Of a DNA stretch of 64,000 bases, positions 42,145 through 52,195 are shown piece after piece. The translations under genes were made by a program, and so were the position numbers. The stretch comes from Parundibacterium terreum (lineage in GTDB: Bacteria > Pseudomonadota > Gammaproteobacteria > Burkholderiales > Burkholderiaceae_D), in assembly GCF_014636315.1 (NCBI RefSeq), contig NZ_BMED01000001.1, positions 1,183,941-1,247,940 on the forward strand, written 5' to 3'. How positions within the stretch are numbered: the first letter of the stretch is position 1; each line of letters begins with the position of its first letter. The notes under the pieces were generated by a model. It ran no database searches and was not told the origin of the DNA. It was given only the letters and a program-made list of their open reading frames with translations.

Positions 42145-43923
42145 ATGATTTCTGCATATTATTTTGACGGCCACTGCGGCCGCCAGCATCTGGTGACATT
42201 GAGTGTGGCTGGTGGGAACATCCTGCTGTCCGGTCCTGACGTAACTAAAACCGAAAGCGTCGCGCAAGCGCGCCTGGAAGAACCGTTCCAGCATGCCCCG
42301 GGAATATTACATTTTGCAGACGGCTCACATTGCGAACTGGCTTCCGCGGAAGATCAGCAATTTCTGATGCGGGCGATGAAGTACCTGCCCGGACGCGTTG
42401 CACGCTGGCAGGGGCGCTGGCCGGTGGCCCTGCTCGCCGTCGCTGCGATGGTGGCGGGCCTGGGAGCAGCCTACTACTGGGGCATTCCGGCTGCCGCTAC
42501 CCGCCTGGCCGAGTATGCTCCGGTAGAGCTGGAGCAAAAAATGGGTGCCCAGATGCTGGCTGGCCTGGATACGAAAGTGTTTTTGCCAACTCAGCTGGGG
42601 CCGCTGCAACAGTCGCAGGCGCGCGCTATCTTCAGGCAAGTCCTGCCTATTTCTCCACGCTTGCCCTTAAAACTGGAGTTCCGTAATTCCGCTGTTTTTG
42701 GTCCGAATGCGATTGCCCTGCCCGGCGGTACCATCGTTGTTACTGACAGCATGATAGCGATGATCACCGGTGTACAAATTAATAAAAACATGCGAGAGCG
42801 GTCGCTTACCGGGCTCGCAGGAGCACAGCTGGCAGGCGTGATGGCACATGAAATCGGACACGAAGAGCACCGCCATAGCATGCGCCAGTTGGCGTCCAAT
42901 GGGCTGGCGGCAGCCATCACAGGAAGCTTGTTTGGGGATTTCAGTGCGTTGGCTACGGCAGCGCCGGCTCTATTGATACAAAGCGAATACTCGCGCGAAC
43001 TGGAGAGCGAGGCCGACGACTATGCGATCAAGACCCTCACACAGAGGGGCATCTCGATCGGCCCCATGGCGGATCTATTCGCCCAACTGGACGCAAACAG
43101 GCCGGCCGACGATAACGAAACGCCCAAATGGATGCGCAACGTATCAAATTATCTGGCCAGCCATCCACAGACGACACAGCGAATAGCGATGCTGCGCGCG
43201 CACGAAAAGTCAGAAGCCGCAATCGTGCCGGCCGAAACTATGCCGACACTGCAGTATAAGTTGGGACTGGATACGCTGGCTGAACTGGACAAGGCCTACT
43301 GCAATCCGACTCACTTAAGCGAACAGCGCGTGGCCCAGGTCCAGGACATTTTCAATGCCGTCGCTCCTTTGTCTGCAGCCATCCCTCTACGCCTGTATGT
43401 CCGTAATTCAAGACGCCTGGGACCCAATGTCGTCGCACTGCCTGGCGGCATCATCGTGGTTACCGATCAGATGCTGGACAGTATCGTCAGGCCGCATGGC
43501 GACAGAAGCGGAAAAACGCTTGAATTGAAAGGCGCGCAGGCAGAACAGCTTGCCGGCCTGCTGGCGCGTGAAATAGGCCATATACAAAAGGGGCATTTGA
43601 ACAGAAGCCTGCAAGTGAGCGGGCTGAAAGGCGATGTGGCCGGAGACCCGCTGAATGACATCGGGACAATGGCACGGAGCGAGGCTCTCAACCTGCTTTA
43701 CCTGCACTACACGAACTCCATGCAGGCGGAGGCTGACGACTATGCAGCATCCCTACTGAAAGAGCGCGCGATACCCGCTGCGCCTATGCTCACTCTGCTA
43801 TCCGGCATGCGCGCCGACCCGGCCACTATGTCTGGCAATAGTGCAGTCAACGGGAAAAGGAATATGGGCTATCTGGACATGCATCCCAGCACTGAATACG
43901 TACTGGCACGCTTCCGGCTTTAG
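42145..43923 (+). CDS. Tandem M48 metalloprotease with a degenerate second domain
   Basis: A 592-residue membrane protein. After an N-terminal soluble part and a membrane helix (about 93-111) come two M48-type domains in tandem. The first has HEIGH (235-239) and the downstream ELESEADDYA (third ligand Glu about 286-289). The second (about 370-592) repeats the layout (LPGGIIVVTDQML, then REIGH at 475-479 and QAEADDYA at about 528-533), but the first His of the zinc motif is Arg. So only the first domain should bind zinc and cleave; the second is probably a pseudo-protease. Follows DUF898 with an 8-bp gap; AGGGGCGG precedes the ATG. Confidence 0.9.
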   Translation: MISAYYFDGHCGRQHLVTLSVAGGNILLSGPDVTKTESVAQARLEEPFQHAPGILHFADGSHCELASAEDQQFLMRAMKYLPGRVARWQGRWPVALLAVAAMVAGLGAAYYWGIPAAATRLAEYAPVELEQKMGAQMLAGLDTKVFLPTQLGPLQQSQARAIFRQVLPISPRLPLKLEFRNSAVFGPNAIALPGGTIVVTDSMIAMITGVQINKNMRERSLTGLAGAQLAGVMAHEIGHEEHRHSMRQLASNGLAAAITGSLFGDFSALATAAPALLIQSEYSRELESEADDYAIKTLTQRGISIGPMADLFAQLDANRPADDNETPKWMRNVSNYLASHPQTTQRIAMLRAHEKSEAAIVPAETMPTLQYKLGLDTLAELDKAYCNPTHLSEQRVAQVQDIFNAVAPLSAAIPLRLYVRNSRRLGPNVVALPGGIIVVTDQMLDSIVRPHGDRSGKTLELKGAQAEQLAGLLAREIGHIQKGHLNRSLQVSGLKGDVAGDPLNDIGTMARSEALNLLYLHYTNSMQAEADDYAASLLKERAIPAAPMLTLLSGMRADPATMSGNSAVNGKRNMGYLDMHPSTEYVLARFRL

Positions 43924-44051
43924 ACGGTGCTGAAAATCTGGCAGCTGGAGACCAATGGCTGCCGGCATACGCAGATGGCTCTGATTTCAAGACCGCATAA
44001 AAATAATGGCAGCCTGCTTCCACAACATCAATAACAATACACTACAGTGAT

Positions 44052-46922
44052 ATGACAGCAACACATGTATTCCCAAGGCAGCTTCCTCCGCCAACCACCT
44101 TGCCGGCAGCAGCGCTATCCAGGCACAGGCGCGCGCTTCCGGGTCTGAATTCCGTCGGCGCCCTGTTCTTGCTTGCGGCGTCTTGCTTGCATTGGGCCGC
44201 TTATGCTGCCGAGCCTGCAAGCGCGTTTGCGCCGCAAACGGTGCGGGAGCTGCGTGGCGCAGAGAAATCCCTGCAGCGTGGCACGCCCTTGCCGCCCTGG
44301 GTGGACACCTCGGTAGTTGCGCCCGCTGCCTCAAAGGAAAGCCCGCTGGTAATACGCTTGTCGGATATGCAGGTGTATGTCGACAAGGAGCCTGTCGTGT
44401 ATGCGCACCGGGTCTTGCAGGCGAATGACGCTTCCATGCTGGCCGTGCTGGGCAAGATAGAGATTTCTTTCCAGCCGGAGTATCAGCAAGTCTCCCTGCA
44501 TTCCCTGCGTGTGATTCGCGGCGGCGCTAGCATGGACAAAACCGGCACGGCAGAAATACGTTTTCTGCAGAGAGAGCAAGCGCTGGATGAAGGCATTTAC
44601 ACCGGCTCGGTCACTGCATCCATCGTCATCGACGACATCCGCGTTGGCGATACCCTGGATATCAGCTACTCGATCAGCGGCAACAATCCCGTATTCGGCG
44701 GAAAATTCTTTCAGTCATTCTCCTGGGACGGCGGCTTTCCAACGCAACGCAAGCGCATTACGCTCAATGCGCCGGAAAACCGGTCCATCTACTACCGTAT
44801 CAGCGGGCCGGGCAATGCCATCGTTCCGAAAGAACAAAAGTCGGGAAACAGAAAAATTACCAGCTTCAGCGCCGACAACCTTGCCGCGATCGATTTCGAA
44901 CCCTATGCGCCGACCGACGTGGAACAATTTCGCCAGATACAGTTTTCCGAATTCCGAAACTGGCAACAAGTGGCGCAATGGGCCGAGAGCCTGTTCAAAG
45001 TGGAGGCGCCTGCCGTCCGCGTAGAAGAAGCCACAGCCTCCATGCTGGGTAATGCCAACACCGACGATACCGTGCAGCGGGCACTGGGATATGTGCAAGA
45101 GAATATCCGCTACCTGTCCATCTCGCTGGGCGAGAATTCGCACAAGCCTTTTCCTCCGGATCTGGTGCTGTCGCGCCGCTATGGCGATTGCAAGGACAAA
45201 GCACTGCTGCTGGTCACCATGCTGCGGCAACTTGGCATTGAAGCCGATCCGGTACTAGTGTCCACTTACTCGCACAAGGGTTTGGAGCAAATGCTGCCAA
45301 CGCCGCTGGCTTTCGACCATGCTATTGTGCGCACGGTGGTGAACAACAAGGTGTACTTTATCGACCCAACCCGCAGTGTGCAGTATGGCCCCCTGGATAA
45401 TATGGGGCAAGTACACGCTGGGGCACAGGTGCTCGTCATCCGCGGCGACACAGACAGGCTCTCTATCGTCCCAGCCGCTGCCGTCGATACTATTCTCTCC
45501 AACACGCGCATTGACAAGGTCACGCTCAGCAAGGTGGACGGGCCCGCGGTGGTGGCGGTAACGAACCGCTATACCGGGCTGGAAGCTGAAAATGTACGTT
45601 ACTATGTCACGCGCCAGACTAGGGAGCAATTGCGCAAGGCCTACACTGCCTCCATCATCCGGCTGCATCCCAACGCAGAAATACTGTCGGATCCCAAGGT
45701 GGACGATAACCGGCAAACCAATATCCTGAAAATTGAAACACGGTTTCGCATTCCCGGCTTCCTGGAAAAAAATGACACCGGATGGCAGCTACGTTACCAG
45801 GCATCCAATCTGAGAGAACGCTTTTATCTGCCGGAAAATCCTCGCCGGGTATTTCCTTTGATGATTCCGGGAGAAAGCCAGGTCAACCGCTATGAGATAG
45901 AACTGAATCTGCCGGAAGATTTCAACGCCGGCTACCAGCCCAGCGAACAGATACTCAGAAACGCCGGATTCAATGCCAAGGAAAATCTTTCTTTCACCGG
46001 CCATACGGTACGGGCCTCGGTGGAACTGAATGTGCTGGCAGACCGGGTCCCGGCGGCAGAAGTCCCTGACTTCATGGCAGATGTGCGCAAACTGGGCGCC
46101 TTTGTAGAAAATTCGCTGCAAATCCGCAAAAGCGATGTGAAGGAAGGCAATCTGCGGCCCTTGCTGGATGCGCCCATCAAGCAAAGATTGAGCGAACAGC
46201 AAGAGGGACTCATCAGCAACAACTCCAGAGCCATCGCCGACGCGCGCAGCGCCGGCGCAACGACTGCCGAAGCTCTATGCGCGCGTGGATTGGGCTACGC
46301 GCACGTCGGCAGAAAAACGGAGGCACTGGCCGATATCCAGACTGCATTGAAAGAAAAACCTGGATCGAATGAACTGATACGCTGCCGCGCCGAAATTGAA
46401 TTCTTCAACGGCGACATGAAAAGCAGTGAAGCCGACTTTAACCAGGCCATCAGTCTGGGTATAAGCGACGGCAAAAGCTATTTCCAGCGTGCCATGGCCA
46501 GCTATGTCCTGGGAAAATCACGCGAGGCCGCAGAAGGCTACGCGCTGGCATTTGAACGGTTGACAGATCCAAAAGAGAAAGCACGCGCAGAAATCATGCG
46601 ATCCATCTCGCTGCATCGCATCAATCCGCGCAACCATACCAGCAGCCAGATCAGTGACCAGGATGAGTGGCCAGGGATTGTGCTGGCCGCTGTAGAGCAT
46701 ACGCGCAGCGATGAGGAGGTGCTCAGGCAGATACACCGCCGCACTGGCGACGAACTGGATATCGCTCTCAGCGATGGTTATTACTACCTGGCTCAGCTCA
46801 ATCTGCTAAACGGCAATAAGCTGAAGGCTACCGTCTACCTCCAGCGCTCTGTCGATAAAGGCGTGTTATCCAATGCGTATCGGCCTGCCGCCCGGGTAGA
46901 GATGGAACGTTTGCGTAAATAA
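44052..46922 (+). CDS. DUF3857/transglutaminase-like/TPR periplasmic protein
   Basis: A 956-residue protein with a signal-like N-terminus (about 35-52). A DUF3857 domain (about 60-290) is followed by a transglutaminase-like domain with the Cys in YGDCKDKA (about 380), the His in FDHAIV (about 423) and the Asp in YFIDPT (about 437), so the catalytic triad is present. A strand-rich segment (about 500-690) and TPR-like helical repeats (about 740-950) complete it. Proteins with this layout are predicted periplasmic, with possible peptidase or cross-linking activity on envelope substrates. Downstream of the DUF898/M48 operon, 128 bp gap. Confidence 0.88.
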   Translation: MTATHVFPRQLPPPTTLPAAALSRHRRALPGLNSVGALFLLAASCLHWAAYAAEPASAFAPQTVRELRGAEKSLQRGTPLPPWVDTSVVAPAASKESPLVIRLSDMQVYVDKEPVVYAHRVLQANDASMLAVLGKIEISFQPEYQQVSLHSLRVIRGGASMDKTGTAEIRFLQREQALDEGIYTGSVTASIVIDDIRVGDTLDISYSISGNNPVFGGKFFQSFSWDGGFPTQRKRITLNAPENRSIYYRISGPGNAIVPKEQKSGNRKITSFSADNLAAIDFEPYAPTDVEQFRQIQFSEFRNWQQVAQWAESLFKVEAPAVRVEEATASMLGNANTDDTVQRALGYVQENIRYLSISLGENSHKPFPPDLVLSRRYGDCKDKALLLVTMLRQLGIEADPVLVSTYSHKGLEQMLPTPLAFDHAIVRTVVNNKVYFIDPTRSVQYGPLDNMGQVHAGAQVLVIRGDTDRLSIVPAAAVDTILSNTRIDKVTLSKVDGPAVVAVTNRYTGLEAENVRYYVTRQTREQLRKAYTASIIRLHPNAEILSDPKVDDNRQTNILKIETRFRIPGFLEKNDTGWQLRYQASNLRERFYLPENPRRVFPLMIPGESQVNRYEIELNLPEDFNAGYQPSEQILRNAGFNAKENLSFTGHTVRASVELNVLADRVPAAEVPDFMADVRKLGAFVENSLQIRKSDVKEGNLRPLLDAPIKQRLSEQQEGLISNNSRAIADARSAGATTAEALCARGLGYAHVGRKTEALADIQTALKEKPGSNELIRCRAEIEFFNGDMKSSEADFNQAISLGISDGKSYFQRAMASYVLGKSREAAEGYALAFERLTDPKEKARAEIMRSISLHRINPRNHTSSQISDQDEWPGIVLAAVEHTRSDEEVLRQIHRRTGDELDIALSDGYYYLAQLNLLNGNKLKATVYLQRSVDKGVLSNAYRPAARVEMERLRK

Positions 46923-47004
46923 AAAAGCAGGTCGCCGGCCTGAAAATCGGACCGGGATCAATAAAACACAGGGTCGCCAGCGCGCGCCATTTGGGGAGAA
47001 GTAA

Positions 47005-48258
47005 ATGTTAAAACGTATGTCAACGCGTCATTTGATCAGTTATCTGGTGTTGGGTGCCAGTATTGCTTCCACCATGCTGCCGGCATATGCCGCTGACGCC
47101 AGGGTGGCAAACCCGGCCAGCGTGGAAGATGTCAAACAAGTGTTTCGCTTGTCGGGCCTGGATAAGGTAGTACTGACCTATATGCGGCGCAATATAGAAG
47201 TAGAAAACCGGAGCAAACCGGAATCTGCACTAGAAACGGATGTGTACCTCAGCTTTGCCACGCCAGACGCCATCGCCGAGCATCTGGCCCCCATCTATGC
47301 CAACTATCTTTCCAGCGACTATGCGAAAAAATTGATACCGGCTTTGCAAACGCGTATCGGCAAACTTTCCGTGCGGCTGACACTGATTGAAGCGGAATCA
47401 GGGCTGGATGCGGCCAAATTGGTCTTTGCCAAGATGCCGCTGGAAGACAGGCGGGAGATCAACGCATTCCAGGCTTCCGTTACCTTTAAGAGCCTGCTTA
47501 ATGCGGAACAGAATGCAAGCAAGGAATCCCGAGCGATGTTCAGAGAGTGGTCCGGTGAAGTCGTCAAATCCAGGGCAAGACAGGTGCGCAAGGAAATCGC
47601 CAACCTGCTCGAATCCGAAATGCAAAAAGAAAGCGAAAGTTCCTTTGATACGGCGGCAGTTTCCTCCAATCGCCTGCCGCGCATCGGCGTGCGTGCTTTT
47701 GACCAGGAAGCATCAGCAACCTTTGAAACACTTCGCCGCCAGGCCCGCATGCGGCGCCAGTTCGCCAGGGAAAATAGCCAGCTCAATCTGGCGGATGTCC
47801 TGAAAGCAGAAAACCTGGTTTCACGCGAAGGCCTGGAAACCGGCAACCTGTCCATACTTGCGGCCGAAAATGTTTTTAGCGCCCACGCCAAGGCTTACGA
47901 AACGCTATGGGCGGAGTATGACAAAACTATCCTGAATATTCCCATGGCCCCGGAACGCAGGCAGGAACTGATGGCCAACAATGACAGGGAATCTGCCGTA
48001 GTCTTTGATATCCAGGTCAGGGAGGCGGAACGCATGCGCACCCTGCTTGAATTGGAAAAACAGATCCTGGCCTTTTGCGAAAGCCACCTCGGAAAAATCG
48101 AATACAAGGACGGCAAATTGATATTCCAGTCCGATGAAGACCTTACGACCTATAACACATTGATAGCACAGGTCAGGAAAGAATATGAGGAGATACAAAA
48201 CATCGGGAAGGAAGACCTTGACCGCAGGAAAAGTGATGTTACGCGCCTGAGGGGATAA
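47005..48258 (+). CDS. Secreted helical protein of unknown function
   Basis: A 417-residue precursor with a signal peptide (about 1-29). The mature protein is almost entirely helical and charged; the N-terminal part (VKQVFRLSGLDKVVLTYMRRN) weakly recalls DUF2059-type proteins, and the rest is long amphipathic helices (possible coiled coils). Strong ribosome-binding site GGGGAG. Spaced 82 bp after the transglutaminase gene, so it may be cotranscribed and act as its periplasmic partner. Confidence 0.7.
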   Translation: MLKRMSTRHLISYLVLGASIASTMLPAYAADARVANPASVEDVKQVFRLSGLDKVVLTYMRRNIEVENRSKPESALETDVYLSFATPDAIAEHLAPIYANYLSSDYAKKLIPALQTRIGKLSVRLTLIEAESGLDAAKLVFAKMPLEDRREINAFQASVTFKSLLNAEQNASKESRAMFREWSGEVVKSRARQVRKEIANLLESEMQKESESSFDTAAVSSNRLPRIGVRAFDQEASATFETLRRQARMRRQFARENSQLNLADVLKAENLVSREGLETGNLSILAAENVFSAHAKAYETLWAEYDKTILNIPMAPERRQELMANNDRESAVVFDIQVREAERMRTLLELEKQILAFCESHLGKIEYKDGKLIFQSDEDLTTYNTLIAQVRKEYEEIQNIGKEDLDRRKSDVTRLRG

Positions 48259-48409
48259 GCGGTAGCTGGCCAAAAAAATAATGCGGCCAGTGGAAAGATG
48301 GTGCCAGCCTTCCTGCATGGCCTGACCTAATTCCAGCTATCTTGGAGGCGTACTAGCTCATTCTGTATTACGTCATTGACTACTTCCCAATATTTTTATT
48401 ATTCGCCAT

Positions 48410-49294
48410 ATGATCAAGATCGATCACATCCGTTACAAATACGGGGTATCTATTTTCCTGGTCTTCGCAAGTCACCTGCTTCTTGCTACTTTCGCTTTCG
48501 CCTCTGCAGAAAGCGATTCTCGCGCACCTATCGTTTTCAAATATGCCCGGGCGGAAGTTCAAGAGTGGAAAGGAGACAGTGAAGCGGCTCCTGAAAACGG
48601 AAGTTCCCAGATAGTGTGGGAGTATCCAGTCTTTCTCCAGCCCCAAACACCCTATCTTCAAAAATTGAATGCCTGGACCCGCACTCTTTCCTTAAATAGT
48701 CTTTTTTATGACGAAGAGTTGTTACCGACGGCTCTCAAAATGAGAGACTCCGCTGTCGTAAAAGCGCTTGAAGGAGACAAAGCGGTGCGAGAAGCAGCAA
48801 TCACAAATTCATTGCTGAGTCTGGATCGTGCCTTCGGGCAGTACCTATTTTTCACGTTATTTGAACCGCACACTAGTAAGAGCGTGGTATTTGACACAGT
48901 GACCAGCGAAGCCGTACCCATAGAATCCTTCTTTAAAGATGATGCGGAAGCTGAGTTACACCAGTTGCTAGCCAATGCAATTGCGAAAGAATTTGAGCAG
49001 GACAATCAAACCTATAAGCGTTGCCTGAAAAAGTCGGCAAATGACCATGGGAAATGTGAAAGGCAGCTCGATATCAATCACCTGGATGCCTGCACGGCCT
49101 GGCGTTCGTTCAACTGGAACTTTCTTGCTGTAGAAAGCAAAAGAAAATTGACTATAAGCTTCCCTTACCATCCAGGACAGCGAAAAACTTGCGGAGATGA
49201 GTTTTACGTCTTGGAGAACAAAAGAATTGAAAGCCTGTTTATTTCACCCACCATATTCCGTCACGCGAGAGAGATACAAAATATAAAACAATGA
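48410..49294 (+). CDS. Secreted DUF3298/RsiV-like protein
   Basis: A 294-residue precursor with a hydrophobic signal (about 12-33). Features resemble the DUF3298/RsiV group: AWTRTLSLNSLFYDEELL, YLFFTLFEPHTSKSVVFDTVTSEAVPIESFF and later FNWNFLAVESKRKLTISFPYHPGQR. The ligand-binding groove of that family binds peptides or lysozyme in characterised cases; here no sigma/anti-sigma pair is adjacent, so it is only a relative. Two Cys pairs could make disulfides. Confidence 0.65.
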   Translation: MIKIDHIRYKYGVSIFLVFASHLLLATFAFASAESDSRAPIVFKYARAEVQEWKGDSEAAPENGSSQIVWEYPVFLQPQTPYLQKLNAWTRTLSLNSLFYDEELLPTALKMRDSAVVKALEGDKAVREAAITNSLLSLDRAFGQYLFFTLFEPHTSKSVVFDTVTSEAVPIESFFKDDAEAELHQLLANAIAKEFEQDNQTYKRCLKKSANDHGKCERQLDINHLDACTAWRSFNWNFLAVESKRKLTISFPYHPGQRKTCGDEFYVLENKRIESLFISPTIFRHAREIQNIKQ

Positions 49295-49660
49295 AGACGC
49301 TCTCAAAAACTTGAGGTCTATTTCAAATCGTGCGCCTCCCGTGTCAAAAGCCTGGCCATAGCAAGTTCTATACTCTGGCTCAGCCCGATTAATTAAATTA
49401 CAAAAACAACAATAAAGGGCAGTTAAAAAATTAAGACATCGATGCCGGGTGAAGTAGCAGACTCAGCACCACGTGCCTGCAAATGCAAACAAAAGCCGGC
49501 ACACCTCGCTGCGTCGTCAAAAAAACGCAGTAAAACCACAGGATTTGCCCTATTCCATCGGCCTTTCTTTGAAAAAAATGCGACAAATGAAAAATCTTTC
49601 CCTGTCGCAAATATACTGAGTTTATAATCAGCGAAAACGTTTCAACTGGGAGAAGAAAGA
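49295..49660. other. Non-coding spacer upstream of PilT-like gene
   Basis: About 366 bp without a credible gene. The frame 49442-49627 has no ribosome-binding site, no family resemblance and is AT-rich, so it is not called. The stretch is low-complexity in its last 100 bp (A-runs) and presumably holds the promoter of the PilT-like gene. Confidence 0.45.
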
Positions 49661-50812
49661 ATGATGGAAGCTCACGTGTCCTCGCAAATTCGTACGCTGT
49701 CGTATATAGAGAATGAAGACCATCCGGTGTTTGGCACGCTGGTCGAGCAAATTTTGCACTTGCTGAACTCGCGCCTGAGTTTCAGCGACATCCTGATCCA
49801 TCAAAACAGCCCCATCATGCTGCGCCAGCCAAAGGGCCTGGTCGCCGTGACCGATTCGCCGATCACCCGCGAAGAGCTGGAAGAATTTTTTGAAGTGATA
49901 GAACCGAACTGGTCCGAGCGCATCCAGGATCGCGCCTTTGACCGTTCCATCGACCTGAACACCGCCCGTATCCGCGCCAACTGCTTCACCTTCCAGGGCA
50001 AGAAGCGCCTGGGCTGCGTGATCCGCCGTTTCCCGCGTGAACCGATGGAGCTGAACCAGCTCGGCCTGCGCCAGTGCGAGCAAGACTTTGCCAAGCTCAC
50101 CAGCGGCCTGGTGCTGATCATAGGCGATACCTGCCAGGGCAAATCCACCACGATCGCGTCGATGATCGACCAGATTAACAAGACGCGCTCCGGCCATATC
50201 ATCACGATTGAAGATCCGGTAGAAACCCTGATCCCGCAACGCAAGTGCGTGATCACGCAGCGTGAAGTCGGCTTTGACGGCGACGTCGGCAGCTACTACC
50301 TCGGCGCGCTGGATGCACTGCGCGAACGTCCGGACGTAATCGTCATCGGCGAGATCCGCGATGCGCAGACTGCACAGGAAGCACTGGCACTGGCAGAATC
50401 CGGCCCACTGGTACTGGCTTCGCTGCATGCCCGCTCTACTGAACTGGGTTTGCAAAAGATGCTGCGTTTGCTGGGCAATGGCGAACCGCAGGCGCAGGCC
50501 TTGTCGCAAGCACTGCGCGGCGTGCTGTGCCAGGCCCTGCTGCCATCGCTGGAAGGCGACCGCTACCACCTGGCCACAGAATGCCTGACCACGAATCCGG
50601 ATGTAGTGCGGATGATAGAGTCCAGCAGCTTTGCCGATCTGCGCGCGCTGATGGATGGCGCCGGCGGCAAGGTCCATGAGGGTTGCCATTCGATGAATTC
50701 GGCACTGGTGCAATTGCTGCGCGCGAAGAAGATCAACCCGGACGACGCCCGCAACGCTACCACCGACCGCATCGGCTTCCAGGATGCGACTTCGGCAAAG
50801 GCAGCAAGGTAA
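49661..50812 (+). CDS. PilT/PilU-type ATPase (orphan)
   Basis: A 383-residue secretion/retraction ATPase of the PilT family: N-terminal PAS-like domain, Walker A GDTCQGKST (about 154-162), IITIEDPVETLIPQRKCVITQREVG (Asp box and His-box region, about 178-202), Walker B VIVIGEIRD (about 227-235). The P-loop still satisfies GxxxxGKS but has Cys-Gln where PilT/PilU usually have Gly-Ser. No other type IV pilus genes are in the window, so it would be a paralogue that drives a pilus or a related machine elsewhere. GGGAGAAG upstream of the ATG. Confidence 0.9.
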   Translation: MMEAHVSSQIRTLSYIENEDHPVFGTLVEQILHLLNSRLSFSDILIHQNSPIMLRQPKGLVAVTDSPITREELEEFFEVIEPNWSERIQDRAFDRSIDLNTARIRANCFTFQGKKRLGCVIRRFPREPMELNQLGLRQCEQDFAKLTSGLVLIIGDTCQGKSTTIASMIDQINKTRSGHIITIEDPVETLIPQRKCVITQREVGFDGDVGSYYLGALDALRERPDVIVIGEIRDAQTAQEALALAESGPLVLASLHARSTELGLQKMLRLLGNGEPQAQALSQALRGVLCQALLPSLEGDRYHLATECLTTNPDVVRMIESSSFADLRALMDGAGGKVHEGCHSMNSALVQLLRAKKINPDDARNATTDRIGFQDATSAKAAR

Positions 50813-50918
50813 TATGATTTAAAGGAATGGGCCTGGAGCAGGCTCATTCCCGTCCCTCGCTCCCCTCCGCATCTCCCCCCTGCTACGCCCTCAATTCTTT
50901 TCCTGTATCACCCAACAA

Positions 50919-52103
50919 TCAAAGTATGCCGTTCTCGCGGTAGGGCTGATTGTTTTCAACCCTTGCGTAGCCAAGGCGTGACAGGTCTATGGTCTGCTGT
51001 CGCCCTGTCAGTATCTGTTCTGCAATCGCGCGGCCGGCGGCTGGTGCGTGCATCATGCCATGCCCGGAAAAACCGGCGGACACATGGAAATTATCAAAGC
51101 GCCCTTGCCAGTTGCCAATGATGGGATTGCCGTCCAGCTCGCACTGTTCATACAGGCCGGACCAGGTACGGTGGCACTTGCTGCCCTCAAACGCCGTCGG
51201 AAAGCGGTGGGCCAGCGCAGGCCATACTACCCGCTCGAAGTAATCATGATCAACGTCAAAATTGAAACCACGCGGCTCGTCTGAATTGACCAGGCCGCCG
51301 GAATAGCCTGCGCCTTCCGGGCGGAAAGCCAGCCTGGCCAGGTCTTTTACATACGGCAGCGGCTCTATCTTGTTCTGGCCGGTGAAGTAATGCTCAAAGC
51401 GGCGCAGCGGGCTGACCGGCAGCGGCATGCCTATCATGTCGCAAATCTCGCTGGCCCAGGGGCCGGCGGTATTGACGAAATGTTCCGCGCCCAGCACGCG
51501 GCCGGATGCCAGCGTGGCGCTAGTCACCGCATGCTGCGAAGTGCCCAGCGCCGTCACCTTATCCTGGATGAATTGCACGCCCAGCGCGCGCGCCTTCTTT
51601 TTCACACCCTGCAGGAAGCTGGATGGATCGCACCAGCCATCGCGCGGTGAATACGCGCCGCCGTCCAGGTCATCCACATGCATGGACGGGAACAGGTCGC
51701 GCAAACCCTGGCGATCGAGGATATGGATTTCCGCGCCCAGCGAGCGCTGTGTCCTGGCATTGTCTTCTATCAGGCGCATATGCTCGCCATGCACGATGAA
51801 CAGATAGCCCTGCTCTATCCAGTCTAAATGCGCGGCCTCGCCGTTGACAGCCATTGCCTGCGGAAATTGCTTGATGAAGGCTATGCTGAAATTCGACATC
51901 GCAATATTTTCCGGGCAAGAGAACAATCGCCTGGCGCCGCCGGAGGCGCGCAGTGTGGATGCAAATTCATAGGTCGGGTCCGGCTCCACCACAGCCACTT
52001 CGATTGCCGGGCTGGCTTGCTTGAGGAAATACGCCACACAAGAACCCATGATCGCACCGCCTATGATCACCACGTCAAAATGATTTTTCTCTGATGCACT
52101 CAT
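50919..52103 (-). CDS. FAD-dependent amine/amino-acid oxidoreductase (DAO family)
   Basis: A 394-residue flavoprotein: N-terminal dinucleotide-binding motif GGAIMG (about 15-20), the typical DAO N-terminal arm and C-terminal motif (FHVSAGFSGHGMMHAPAAGR, about 340-360). Members oxidise D-amino acids, glycine/sarcosine or related amines. Divergently transcribed from a GntR/FCD regulator, the classic pattern for control by an amino-acid-derived ligand. AAGGGGC is present upstream of the ATG. Confidence 0.9.
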   Translation of the reverse strand: MSASEKNHFDVVIIGGAIMGSCVAYFLKQASPAIEVAVVEPDPTYEFASTLRASGGARRLFSCPENIAMSNFSIAFIKQFPQAMAVNGEAAHLDWIEQGYLFIVHGEHMRLIEDNARTQRSLGAEIHILDRQGLRDLFPSMHVDDLDGGAYSPRDGWCDPSSFLQGVKKKARALGVQFIQDKVTALGTSQHAVTSATLASGRVLGAEHFVNTAGPWASEICDMIGMPLPVSPLRRFEHYFTGQNKIEPLPYVKDLARLAFRPEGAGYSGGLVNSDEPRGFNFDVDHDYFERVVWPALAHRFPTAFEGSKCHRTWSGLYEQCELDGNPIIGNWQGRFDNFHVSAGFSGHGMMHAPAAGRAIAEQILTGRQQTIDLSRLGYARVENNQPYRENGIL

Positions 52104-52183
52104 TACTGCCCCTTAACTGAAAAACAATGCCGACTTTGCATACCTCACAACATCGTATGCAGCTCTCAAAATTTGTATACTAA

Positions 52184-52195
52184 ATTGGATCCAAT
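52184..52195. promoter_or_regulatory. Palindromic candidate operator of GntR regulator
   Basis: ATTGGATCCAAT is a perfect 12-bp palindrome in the spacer (52104-52275) between the divergent oxidase and regulator genes. It is flanked by TTGTATAC and TGTATAAT, which together resemble an FCD-type GntR operator or overlapping promoters. Function inferred from location. Confidence 0.55.
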
